Shown here one piece after another: positions 23,640-35,311 of a DNA stretch of 64,000 bases. Source of the stretch: Smittium mucronatum (taxonomy: Eukaryota; Kickxellomycota; Harpellomycetes; Harpellales; Legeriomycetaceae). The translations under genes were made by a program, and so were the position numbers. The stretch is from contig LSSL01000273.1 of NCBI GenBank assembly GCA_001953115.1, positions 38,392-102,391 of the forward strand, given 5' to 3'. Numbering within the stretch: the stretch's first letter is position 1; each line of letters begins with the position of its first letter. The notes under the pieces were generated by a model. The model was not told the origin of the DNA. It saw only the letters and a list, made by a program, of their open reading frames with translations, and did not search any database.

Positions 23640-24840
23640 AAAAAAATCATCTTCCTTAATTAAGATATTTAGGTAGAAATTTTTCTGTGAGTGATAAAGC
23701 AATAAGAAGTATACTTGTAAATAAAGAGGCACTAAAATCTAGATCTTTGGGATTTGATAAGAATATAATTAAAAATATTTTCAGAAATCCTTTTCTAAAG
23801 TAACCAGAACTAGGAAAAAATCTTCTGGATTGATTAGAAAGACAATGGAAATCTAAGCTCACACCTCCACCACAATTAAAATTACAAAAAAATATCCAAA
23901 CTGCAGAAAAACTCAATATATTCTATTTCTGAGCTACAAAAGGTTGGTATTCTGAATTTTCTAGGAGGATGGATGTTAAAACGAAAATTTTATACGAAGA
24001 AGGCGCGAAAACGGACAGAAAAGGCTCTAAAACTTATAATAACTTGCTAAAAGTTCAGAAATTCATGGATGAATACATTCCTGAATATTTATACAATATA
24101 AAAGAAACCAAAAGTTTTTATAAAATGGACCAAGTTATATCGTTTTTTACCCTAGAGAAAATTTGAAAATTTTTCAAGGAAAAAAAAATCAAAGGAAAGA
24201 GTTTTTCTTTTAATGTGCATTAATTCTACCGGGAAACACAAAATATATTTCTTATAATCGGAGAAATTAAAAGTCCTGAATTTTTTAGTGGAAAAACTAT
24301 TCATACAGCATACTAAATCCAAAAAAATGTTTGTATGGGTTAATTTATTTTTGTGAAATTATTTCTTAAGATATCCAGACCTTATGTAAAAAGATAATTT
24401 ATTTTGAAAAACTCGTTTAATTCTTAAAAAAGATCTGGGAAATTCGAAAATCCAAGAAGTTAAAAGAGAAAAAACGATATCTCTGCCTTTGAATGCCACA
24501 TCCCTGATGCGAACTATGAATATGGGAATTTTAGCTGTTTTTAATAAAAGTTATGAATATATATTTTAGAGTAAATTTATATCCTATTATGATATGCCTC
24601 AAAATGATAAGAATATTATGAGTTTATTAGCAAAAAAATACAAGGTGAATCTACAGTTGTCGAGCTTGGCAAGCCCGCTACGATATTAAACGCGGATAAA
24701 TATTATTATCCAATCTGGGAGAGCTTGTTGAGAAAAAACATTATGAAATCCTTTTTAAAAGCTGAAATTATTTCTGATTTTTCATCCTTGAATACTATAA
24801 ATGATTTTTTGATCTTATTTTTGAAAAATTTCTAGATAAG
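23640..24840 (+). pseudogene. Decayed pogo/Tigger-type (DDE_1) transposase
   Basis: Plus-strand frames, broken by stops and shifts, follow the order of a CENP-B/pogo transposase. About 23,880-24,000 gives the end of the CENP-B-type DNA-binding region (ATKGWYSEFSRRMDVKTK, like the usual A-x-x-GW-x-x-x-F-x-x-R). 24,075-24,135 gives YNIKETKSFYKM, the decayed form of the family's first DDE block (…NxDETxLFYKM). 24,185-24,300 gives KSKERVFLLMCINSTGKHK. 24,483-24,560 gives LPLNATSLMRTMNMGILAVF, the equivalent of LPPNTTSxLQPMDQGIIAxF around the second acidic residue, where the expected Asp is Asn. Nothing intact remains. Terminal inverted repeats were not identified, so the element's limits are uncertain. 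Confidence 0.72.
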
Positions 24841-27800
24841 CTATGGATAATTAAATAATCAAAAATTTTAAAAAATTCACAGTTTTAAATGAGAATACTT
24901 ATAGTGGAAGATAAATACTCATGTGAGTACGCAGCATAAATGATTAAAGGAATTGATAAATCTATCAATTATGCGAATAAAAAAAATTTGCAAAGATTTG
25001 GTAAGTATTTCTGAATAATCCAATCTAAAGATACCCAGGAAACCTTGAAATAAAAATGATACGCCTGAATTTTTTGCAAAAAATGGTTCAAGAAAATCAA
25101 AAAGATAAATGACAATATTTGAATATTTAAGTCAATTTGGACATCTTTCAAGTTTTTCTAAAAATAATCATTTTTTATTGCAATTTTTTAATTATTAAAC
25201 TTTAACTTAGCTTAATTTTTGAAAAAATATAAAATTTTAATTACTATATGCAAAAGAAAATTTTATCATCAAATTTTATTGAAATCTATGTTATAAAAAA
25301 TCAACGCATTGGATTCATTATTTTAAGAAAATGTGCTTAAGTGTGATATTTTTACAAAAAACTGATTTAGCTTTTATTTACTGGAGTTAGTCTGAATATT
25401 TCGCAATATTTTTACAAAAAAATTGTAATTAAGAGATTTTTAATAATTATTTGATAAACTCTATTCATTTATCCTTATTTTTAGTCATCCAAAACTTATA
25501 AATGATTTTAAAAATGCGAAATATCTATTATTTCAACTTTAATTCAACCTGTCCATCTTAGGACCGCTGGTTCTTCTGATATCATTTCAAAATATGAGAT
25601 TATGCCCTAATTATGTATCCGGAAGTAAAATCAAAAGAAAAATTAATCACTCTAGTTAATTTTTATTCAAATAATGTAGCGAAATTTGATTTTTTTGAGG
25701 GTATTTAGGAGGAAATATGAAATAGTTTTTTAAATTTATATCTAAAATATACCATAGTATGTATTTTTTTTTAATATCGTAAAGGTCAAAGATGAAATAT
25801 TAACCGAAAGATGCGGTTATAAAAAAAAATTAAATTGTATTTTTTATTTAAACAGTGATAATTGAAATGCTTAATTTTATTTTTTTTATGATTATTTTTT
25901 TAAACTTCTTGCAGGCTCTGTATTTAAGTCCAATTTTAATCCTCAATTTATTTCAATATTGCGAAAGCCTTATATATATCTTTACGATTAAAAAACATTT
26001 TCCATATTCATAATATAGTATAATAAAGCACACAAGAAATGCTTACGTCATCCTAATTTTTTATGGACTCGATTTAAGGAGTTTATTTAATTAATCGCTA
26101 ATAACTTTTATTAAATTTGACTTATCATTTCATAATTCTAATAATTATGGGATTAAACTACTTTATTTTTATACTTAAATGAAGATATTTAAAATTTTCC
26201 AATATGAGATATTAATTTTTTATCGAAAAAAGATATTTTGATTAGAAAAAAAAGTTTTTTAGTTAAAAAAATGTGCACAGAATTTTTTTTTTTATAACTT
26301 ATATAAAAACACAAAAACATTTCACATTACAAAGATGGGTTTATAATAAACAAAGCTATCATTCTTTTAGTTTTATATTATATCCCTTTTGTTGTTATTT
26401 TTTATCTTATATTCACTTGGGCTTTCAATACACTCTGAATATGAAAATCTCTTAAAAAAATCCTGTTTATTATCTATCATTTTTCAATAAATGTTTATTT
26501 AAAGTAGAAAATCTAATATTCGTAGTTAGTGGCGTTTTTTTTATAATTTTTTTTTTTTGGAAATCGATTTGAAGCTACCAAAAATATATTCTTGATCTAT
26601 TATCGGGTTTATAAATATTTCTTCATATTCTCACAGCTTTTTTATTAGTCTTCTAATGATAGATAATATGATTGAAAAGCTAAATGATTTCCAATTTCAT
26701 CTAATTTTAAATTTAAATATTTGAATAGTCAAATTTTTTCTAATAGCGAATATAATTTATATGTTTTGTAAATTAAGTTCGGAAAAATTCGTTTTTATTT
26801 ATTCAAAATTTTGAGCAACCAATTGTAAAAAAATTGGTGTTTTTTTCTTGAAATGTGGCTTTAAGATAGATTCCACTGTTATAAATTGAATAAAATTTCT
26901 GATTCCCACAAAATTGATGACAAATTCTATACGCTGTGATTTAATATTTTGAAATGAGAAAAATATACAGGAATCGGAAGAAACTCCCTGAATCCATTTT
27001 TGGTATTCCGTATAATTTTTCACCAGTAAGATTAAATAATACCATTCTTGGGTTCGAATTCGCGTTTCACTCGTTTTTTAGATATTTGACCATTTCAACA
27101 AGCTTACTTTCTTGAATTTTACAATGAAAAAAAACATTACGCATATTAATTTGTAGTTGAGATAAAAGTGGTATTCACTTTTGTACAATCAGCCTTGAAA
27201 TGATTAAGAATGATTAAAATAATCAAAAATAACCAAATAACGTCTTCTAAAACAATTATGATTAAGCCTTTTATTTTAGATGGCGAAAAGTTGGTTTTAT
27301 CTTTTATCTAAATTGTAAAACTACCTCAAAGAAGTTTTTTTAACGAATCAAATATTCAAACAGGTAATTTTTTTTGAATTAAATAGAATTAAATAATAAA
27401 TAGTTTTTTATTTGCAATAAGATAAAAGTTTAAAGCTAATTGGTTATAGATCTATGAAGTCAGATATAATAGTTGACTTAACATAAAAGGTTATATTTAA
27501 AGCTTTAAACAATTTCCAATTATTTTTTGAAAATATTTAAAATCAACAGAAATTCATATTATAAAATTATTATTTGTTTTATAATAAAATTTAAATGATG
27601 ATAAAACAATTTAAAAGAGTTAATTTGACTTGAATCAGGCAAAATGAAATATAATGATATTTTATACAAATTAAAAGGTAGCATTTTATATGTTCTATGG
27701 TAAAGTTTAATCGGTATAACACTCGTTAATCTTACATCCGCTAATTTTTTGCTTTTTTTTTAACTATTATATATCAAATTGAATGTATATGAAAAATAAT

Positions 27801-30800
27801 CCTGACTACATTAAGCTAAGTGTTTATTTTGAATAAATGGGTTATTCTTTTTGAGATTATAAATTTTTCTACGAATTTTTTACACTCTTCCTGATTTTCA
27901 ATTATATTGAAAAAAATATGTAAGAACCTTAATTATTTTAAAATTGAAATTAAAAATTATTGATCAGTTTGGTATATTTTCCCACAATTGTTGTCTTAGA
28001 GATGATTTAAATTGTGAAAAAATTTAATTCTTGAAAATTATAACTTGAATATCATTTTTTTTCTTTGGATAATTTTATTTGTTAAATTTGGGTTATTATA
28101 AAAATCTTTTACCCTTTTATGATTGAATTTTTTAATTTTTCTGAACAATTATTTCATAAATAGACTCAAAATCACTAAAAACGACCAATATCTGAATCAT
28201 TTACCTTATTTTTCGAATTAAGTTGTGAATATTATTTTAGTAGAATAGATATAAAATACTCCAAAAAAATTTTAATCCAGAAATTTACTCATAGAAAATA
28301 TTTAACAAAAATAAGTTCCCAAAATTTATCACTATATTAATGGTATTTTTATGCTTTTATAATAGTCATGTATTTAAAAAAAATCTTTTTTTGATATGCT
28401 CATATAAGCGAAGCGCAAATTTGGGTCTGGAAAGGGTTAATCAAATTTAATAGTAGAAAAGTTGATTAAAATGGCTGTAAGATAAAAATATGGTTCCAGT
28501 TTTTTTGTATACTTATTATCACGGAGAAAAAAATTAATCAATTTTAAAACAATTCTCGAAATTAAAATGGAGAAAAATATTGGAGAAAAACGTTATGGGC
28601 AGAAGCTTCTCTGATAAATTTTTTTCATCTTTCCTAATTTGGAAATATATCGCCGATATAATTTATTGATTTATTGATTTATTGATTAATCTATAATAGA
28701 AGTTTAAAAGTATACTTTTTATTGGAAATTTTTGGTAAATTTGTTGCAGCTAGAGTATTTATATAAGTTTCATTGGTTTAGCGCTGGTAAAATATAATTA
28801 AATATATTTTTTCTAGAAAATGATCTCCCAAATAAGACATTCTTGAGATATAATAAAGATATCAGCCACCTGTTTTTTGAAAGTATATTTATTCATTAAA
28901 AACATAACTTATTTAAAAGATCAACTTTTACTCATAAGGATTGATAATTAATAATTGAGAATATATTTATTAAAAAATGTTTATTAGCAAAAATTATGTC
29001 TATAAGCCGATTTTTTCATCTATTAAACTAAATAGAATAAGTATAGGGAAAAATTAGACCAACTAAAATATATTTTAACTTTTTTACATCTGTGAAAAAT
29101 AGGATTTATATCGTGAATTTTTTTTTACGAATAAGGAAGGATTAAATATTTGAAATAATGGTTAGAAAATCTTATTATATAATTTAAAATTATTTTTAAA
29201 AAGGTAAAAATAAAAGTATCGATCACGAAAATTTCGGAAAAAAAAACAAGAGTTTTTCTAGAAAGCCGTTTTCCTTATTTTAAAAAATTGCTTTGTGAAA
29301 ATAATTTAAAAAAATTAATACACTAATTTTAGAATCAATTCAGTTTCTTTAAAACTTGTAGCCTAAATTTTTTCCAATATAAACTTATTTTAAACTTAAA
29401 AATAGCTTATTCAGGTGATTATTAATAATTATAAAATTCTATAGCATAACATGAACGTGATAAAATAATTTATTAGCAATTTTTATCCAATAAAAGTAAA
29501 AAAAAGTTTTTATTAAAAAAAGCATAATTTATAGTTTATCGGCCATTTTTAATACTTTTACTTATAATTATAAAGATATATAAAGGAGTTGCATTTAGTA
29601 AAATAGAAGAATATCTCCTGCGTTAAAAAAAAAGTAGAAATTTTATAATATTAAAATAAATTATGCAAAAATATCTATATTTAATTATTCTTTCAGAAAA
29701 TTGGATGAGAAAAGTGCAATTTAAATGAAAAAAATATCAGAAAGTTAAAGAGTACAGCTAATTTTAATAGATGTAAATTTTAATTTTATACTATTTACAA
29801 AAAAAATCTAGAAAAAAATGACTAAAAAATTTATTTATCGAAATTCCAAAAATTTCCTTTTCGATAAGCTGAATTGTGATATTTATACTAAATTCGCATA
29901 AAAAATATAAAATTATAAAATCCGGTATATTGGCAAAATTTTAAAAAATATATATATCAAATACTAGCAGATTTTATCAGAATCGAGATAGATTTAATTA
30001 ATAAAACCACAATTTTTTATATTATGATAGTTATGCCAAAAAACAAAATTTCAAAAAAAAATCGGTTTTTAAGATGGCTGTAATCAAATAAACCTAAAAT
30101 AATTAAAATTAAATTTTTTTTAAATGAAATTCACTATTTAAAAATAGAAAAAATCAAAAAAATGATTTATAAACGCCTAATAAACAATAGTTTCCTTATA
30201 GATCTATTTAGATATAAATTTCTTATAATCAATCTGATTTTTGGGGTTATTATAATATCTCTTTATTGATTTTGGCTGGGTTTGACGTATAAAATCGATT
30301 ATTTTAGTAATTAAACACTGAAATACGTTTAAAAAACTCGATACGTTTAAAAAAAATGTTTATTATAAAAACCAAAAAACTCCAAATATCTGTTGAAAAA
30401 ATATATAACTAAAAATTTTTTTTCTTATAAATAATGGGTATTCTGAACTAAATTAATCTATGTACTATTAAAAAATTATCCAAAAAATAGACACCTCGAA
30501 GCCCCGTGCAAAAATCAAAGTGGCTCAAAATATATTTAAAAAAATATAAAAATTTTTAATAGCTCTTTAATTTTTTTCTTTATTCGATTAATATTTTTTT
30601 AGAAATTATTTATATGAAAAAACCTTAAAATCTTAAATCCCGTTATTCGAAATGCTCTTTAGTATCGCATAGAAGTGAAAGAAGCATATTTCAAGAAATT
30701 TTTTACAATTTTAGCAAAAAAAAATAAATCAAAAAAGACATATGTTCACAATAAAGCGTCTTTTGATCGACTTTAGATCAATGCTATACATTGTTGATTT

Positions 30801-31985
30801 TTTATATTTAGCTTTAAACTCCAAATATATAAAAAAGAATATGATATACTCAGGTTTTAGTGGGATTTTTTTTAATATTTTTCAATATAGTTACAAAATA
30901 ATAACTCTGGTAGCATATATATACTCATTTTCAAAACCTTTTCAACCTGGATTTGAGCCCTCCCTATCCAATTTTAACATGACTGGATATTTTTATTTTT
31001 TTTGTCAAATATGGTATTAAGATTGAAAAATTACCAAATAAAGATTTGTAATCGTAAAAAAGTTTTTATTTTACTAAGGTTATATTAAAAAGTAATTGAT
31101 ATACATTCTCGTTGATCATCAGGAATTAAAGTAAAAGATTTAGTATTTTTTTATTACTGGCTAGACATTTTTCCTAAAAAAATTTGAATATGTGTTTCAA
31201 AAAATTTAGAGAGAACCCAAGGTTTAAATTTTTAAAAAGTGGCTTTCAAATAATCCGCAAGATTTTTTAAAAGAATCAGCCCAAGGTTTGAGAGGTTTAC
31301 AGGATATTTTTGCACTAATAAAGATTATAAACATTAATTTACCCTAACTTTGATCCCAAAATCCAGGCTCAAAAAGTTACTAACAAAAAACTAGGAATAA
31401 CAGGATTAAAAGAGTTATAAAATTCTGATATTCGAAAAAAAATCATGACCCATCAGATTATTGGTCAACTTAATATCAAATATTTTACAAATATATTTTA
31501 TTTTTTTAAAAAAATATAAGATCATGTACCCAATTGAGTAAAATGATCTATAAATTATGTTAAGCAGATATCAGACTTGCACTTTTGATAAATAAAATAA
31601 TGGTTAAGCATTAAACACAAGCAATTTTATTAGTTCACAAGCTCTACTATTAATTCCAAAGCCGATTTCGTCTTTTATCACAAGAATTACAAGCAAATAT
31701 ATTACTAAATCCAAGCTTTATGTTCCCAGTGATTTTTCAAAAAAATATATTGGATTATCTCAAAATGAATTATTATATTTCTTGATTTGTCGATAAAATT
31801 TACGTTACCATTAAAAAATTGATTTAAAAACAGACTATTTGTATTATTTAATACAGATTCTCAAGTCTGTGATGTTCTTTTCAAGTATTTTTTTTGCCTA
31901 TCATATTTTTTCTGGTACATGATAAGTGGTTGTCAATACCCAAAATGAAAAATTCTCATTTTTGAAAATATTAATGTATTAGGGA
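24841..31985. other. Long AT-rich gene-poor tract
   Basis: About 7 kb with no supported gene. Translations are Phe/Ile/Lys/Asn-rich and lack motifs. It contains a diverged dispersed repeat at 28,610-28,870 with a (TTATTGAT)n-like microsatellite near 28,660-28,690. Confidence 0.5.
28610..28870. repeat. Diverged dispersed repeat, copy 2 (partner at 12,545)
   Basis: It shares TTTCCTAATTTGGAAATA, a TTATTGGAAATTT block, ATCTCCCAAATA and GATATCAG in the same order as the copy at 12,545. It differs by an expanded run of TTATTGAT units near 28,660-28,690. No coding potential was seen. Confidence 0.4.
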
Positions 31986-32581
31986 CTTTTTTTTTGTGTC
32001 ACGGAATTTTATTTCAAGATAAAGTGATTAATAACGATACTAAAAAGTATGAAAAAACAAAAAAAGGCGTAAAAAAAGCTTATTGTTCTAACTAGAATAA
32101 GCTCTTCTGCTGAGCTACTGGCAGCAAACCTTCGAAAAAAGAATACAATATACCGCCCAAAGGGTTCCTACAGAAATCTCTTCGATTGGGCTGGGATTGA
32201 GGTTGTTTATAGTCGATAATTAAGCCTTTTGATATTAAACTAAAGTTATTTGAAAAGATTATTCACCTAATAATGGCTTATTTCTGACAGGATTAATAGA
32301 ATTGGGCTCCTAACTAAATTCCAGATTGATCGAAATGGCTTTCCTACAAATAGCTGTTAAACGCTGAGATCCGTCTGATTTTCGAATCCTGGGCTTGAGA
32401 CAAGAAAATGTCTCAGCTTTACTAAACGACCGGTTCCTCCGATTTCGATATTGTCCTTCTCTGAACCTCTGTCTTCCGAATCTCTGTGCGTTATCTCCAC
32501 TACTCCCAACCGAGAAAAGTACAACGCTGTGTGAGATTTTAGATAGTGTACTTTGAAAAGAAAACTACTTGAGCCCCTAAA
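31986..32581 (-). repeat. Retroposon-like repeat, copy A
   Basis: About 590 bp align along most of their length with 48,080-48,680. Shared blocks include GACAGGATTAATA, ATGGCTTTCCTA-AAATAGCTGTTA, CGCTGAGATCCGTCTGA, CTAAACGACCGGTTCCTC, GAATC-CTGTGCGTT-TCTCCACTA, GTACAACGCT-TGT and AGCCCCTAAA. It is visibly richer in GC than its surroundings. The plus-strand left end is a T-run then TGTGTCACGGAATTTTA, so on the minus strand the repeat ends in a run of A, like a poly(A)-tailed retroposon. A minus-strand frame (32,357-32,611) is partly conserved with copy B up to the block …THRDSEDR but not beyond, so it may be the remnant of a coding region. Confidence 0.7.
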
Positions 32582-33515
32582 AATAATCCTCAGTAAATAT
32601 TCTTTTTTCATTTTATGCTAATAAAAATAACTTGATATCTGTGTTATTGATTTTTTTTGGAAATTAAAATTTTTAAAAAATTAGATTAAATTCATTGTTT
32701 AATTGAGCTTATACATTGAAGCTTGTAACTTTTTTACTGTTTATTAAATTTTTTTAGAACAAAAATCAAAATTTTGGGGTATCTACCCAGATAATGGAAG
32801 TTTGGATATATTGGATAAGAGCTACTTATTATAAAATTCGAGATTTGTTTCTCGAAATTCTGTGTAAAAAAAAAGTTTCTCGAAATTGCAATAAAGTATA
32901 TATTTCAACACCTTTTACCATTTCTGGGCCCAAATTCATCAATCTCCTTTATACATGAAAATTACAAATTTAATTGGCCTTAGTTTCAATACTATCCAAT
33001 AGTGTATAGACAAAATATATCCAAAGATAACATTCATGAATAATGAATGCCATTTTTGTTTTTCCGTTTCTGAAAGGGTTAAATAATTGAGAAGCCAAAT
33101 TTGCGTAATTTTTGCAATTGTAAATTCAGAATTCCCAATTAAAGTTAGGGAATAAAAATGAAAATGCAGGAAAATACCAGAAATACAGAATATACTTATA
33201 AATCACAGATTTTCAAAAAAAACCGCATAAATTTATTCAGAGTTGCAGTCTATAACCATTTATCCAAGCTTTTAGTCGTTTACAAATCAATACAATTCAA
33301 TTGTTGGTCGCAAAATACTTGAGAGTTTTTGTCTCCAATACTATAAGCTTAACACCCCCTCCAAGTGAATCAATTGGTTAGTACGGTATATATTACATAT
33401 TTATCTGCATAAATAAACTCCTAACCTGTTCCACAAAAGTTGAAGTAATCTATGTCAATATCTATAATGCCTCTTTTATTTTATATTGTCTAAGACACAG
33501 TGGCCCTATGCACTG
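32582..33515. other. Intergenic DNA upstream of CSN1
   Basis: No gene recognised. The right end should hold the CSN1 promoter. An upstream in-frame TTG at 33,486 extends the CSN1 frame, but I chose the first ATG. Confidence 0.45.
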
Positions 33516-35311
33516 ATGGAATCTAATTATAGATTAAACAAAAGACTCAAGATTTCGACAGAATTTAACTCAAAATCACTAATGAATCAATTATCTCAAA
33601 ACATAAGCTTTCTTGAGTATGCCTCTAATTATTCGGGTCGATCCTTGATCATGAGGCTTGTTACAATTTCAGAGCTATACCCAGGAATTTCCTTAAGCAC
33701 CCTTAAAATGGCGTTAGATGAGACCAAGAAAAATACTTTTGACGTTAAATTGTATGTCGAGCTTTCCAAAAAAATAGAATTTATTGAAGAACAGCAAGCG
33801 AAAATATCTTTAAATGATCAAATCCAAAAAATATCGATTGACTATCAATGGGCAAAAACAACAGAAACTGAATTGTCGACAAAATTTAAGGCATTGGAGG
33901 GGAATTTAAATATATATAGAGCCAAAATGGATAAGGAACATATTTGGGTAAACTTTTAAAAATCCCTAATAATATTGAGATAAATTAATACAATTCCTTG
34001 CATTTTTTTCCAGATTGGAACCACAAAAATAGGAAATCTATTTTATAAATCTGGAGATCTACTTTCAGCTTTAAAATACTATCTCAGAATCAGAGATTGT
34101 AGTGACGATGAAAAAAAAAACATAGAAAATAATCTATTAATAATCAAGGTAATCTAATAATTTATTTTATTTGTTAATAACAGCTGTAATATTTGTGTAT
34201 TTTTAGACATCTTTGTTATTAAAAGAATATGAAACCACCTTTAGCTATTGCAAAAAAGCCATCTCCAAAAAAAACTCCAAAAAAGCTCTTAAAGACTTTA
34301 CTTTCATCAAAGCCATATTTGGAATAGTCCACCTCGTTCATGGAAACAATGATGAAGCTCTAAAATCTTTCCTTGATCTGGAATACGATGAAAACCAATC
34401 ATTTTATGGAGTAATTAAATTATTATATATATATGTTTATGATTCTAAAAAATTAGCTGACTCCCTTATCAACTTTCTCATCCATATTTTATTTTTAGAT
34501 TACTTGCAACTTTGATGTTGCTATATATGGAGCTTTTTTATCCCTTGCTATCTATTCCAGAGATCAAATTAAATCTCAAATTCTTCATAATCAAAATTTT
34601 TCGAAATATGCTAATCACAATTCAAGTGTTTACGACCTTATATCCTATTTTGTAGATGGGAAGTACTCTCAATTCTTAAATCTGTTACGTGATTTTGAGG
34701 CAAGTATATATCATTGATTTTTTCCTTTATTCATATTTACTTTAATGCTAATATACACCTACTTACATTTCACGCTTACCCCCCCCCATCTCCTCCGACT
34801 TTCAATTTATTAGAAAATCCTTAAAATCGATATATTTTTTTCAAAAAAACTGGGAAATATTATGTCACTAATAAAACAAAACGTTGTTTTAACTTATATT
34901 CGACCAAGATCTAAAGTTAACCTCCCTCTGATGAACGAGACCCTGGGTTTTGGATCTTTAGATGAAACACGAGCATTCCTTGAGAGCGCTATTTTACAAA
35001 ATAATTTACCTAATTCTAGAATTAGCGTTAACTCAAATTTTTTGCATGTTGAACTTCCATATGTAATTAAAAAAAATAATCCAGTTGAAACAAAGACAAA
35101 TACGTTTGTTGAAGAGCTAGATACTAAGCTAAAATCAGTTCAGGACCATGTCTCTAATTCTTTAATACAATCAACAGCTGAAACAGCTTACAACTTTGAA
35201 TCTCTTGCACTTACAAATGAACTTTGCCTAATGAAGCTAAAGCTGACCAGAGATGGAATTTCCTATAAATCCAATGAACCGGAGGATCCATGGAACCTGG
35301 AATATCCTTAG
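33516..35311 (+). CDS. CSN1: COP9 signalosome subunit 1
   Basis: Five exons give 489 aa: 33516-33947, 34014-34148, 34207-34410, 34499-34699 and 34814-35311. Introns 1-3 are GT-AG. Intron 4 uses a GC donor (GAG|GCAAGT…TTAG|AAA), the only splice that keeps the frame. The N-terminal half is an Rpn7-like helical repeat region (FLEYASNYSGRSLIMRLVTI, then LKMALDETKKN, then the GNLFYKSGDLLSALKYYLRI TPR-like block). Residues ~290-400 form the PCI domain that packs against other subunits. CSN1 is a scaffold subunit of the complex that removes Nedd8 from cullins. Length fits the family (about 470-530 aa). Its paralogue, the proteasome lid subunit Rpn7, is the alternative, but the SGR and LALDE-type blocks fit CSN1 better. 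The start is the first ATG of the open frame; conserved sequence begins ~25 residues later. Confidence 0.86.

Noticed and set aside
27048..27060. GGTTCGAATTC resembling the B box of a tRNA gene
   Set aside because: No matching acceptor stem, A box or anticodon arm could be folded around it.
30742..31020. Plus-strand frame of 92 codons with aromatic and hydrophobic residues
   Set aside because: There is no motif or conserved neighbour, and T-rich DNA gives such frames by chance.
34700..34813. Alternative GT donor at 34,704 (GTATAT) for CSN1 intron 4
   Set aside because: Joining it to the TTAG acceptor at 34,813 gives a stop after two codons. The GC donor restores the PCI frame.
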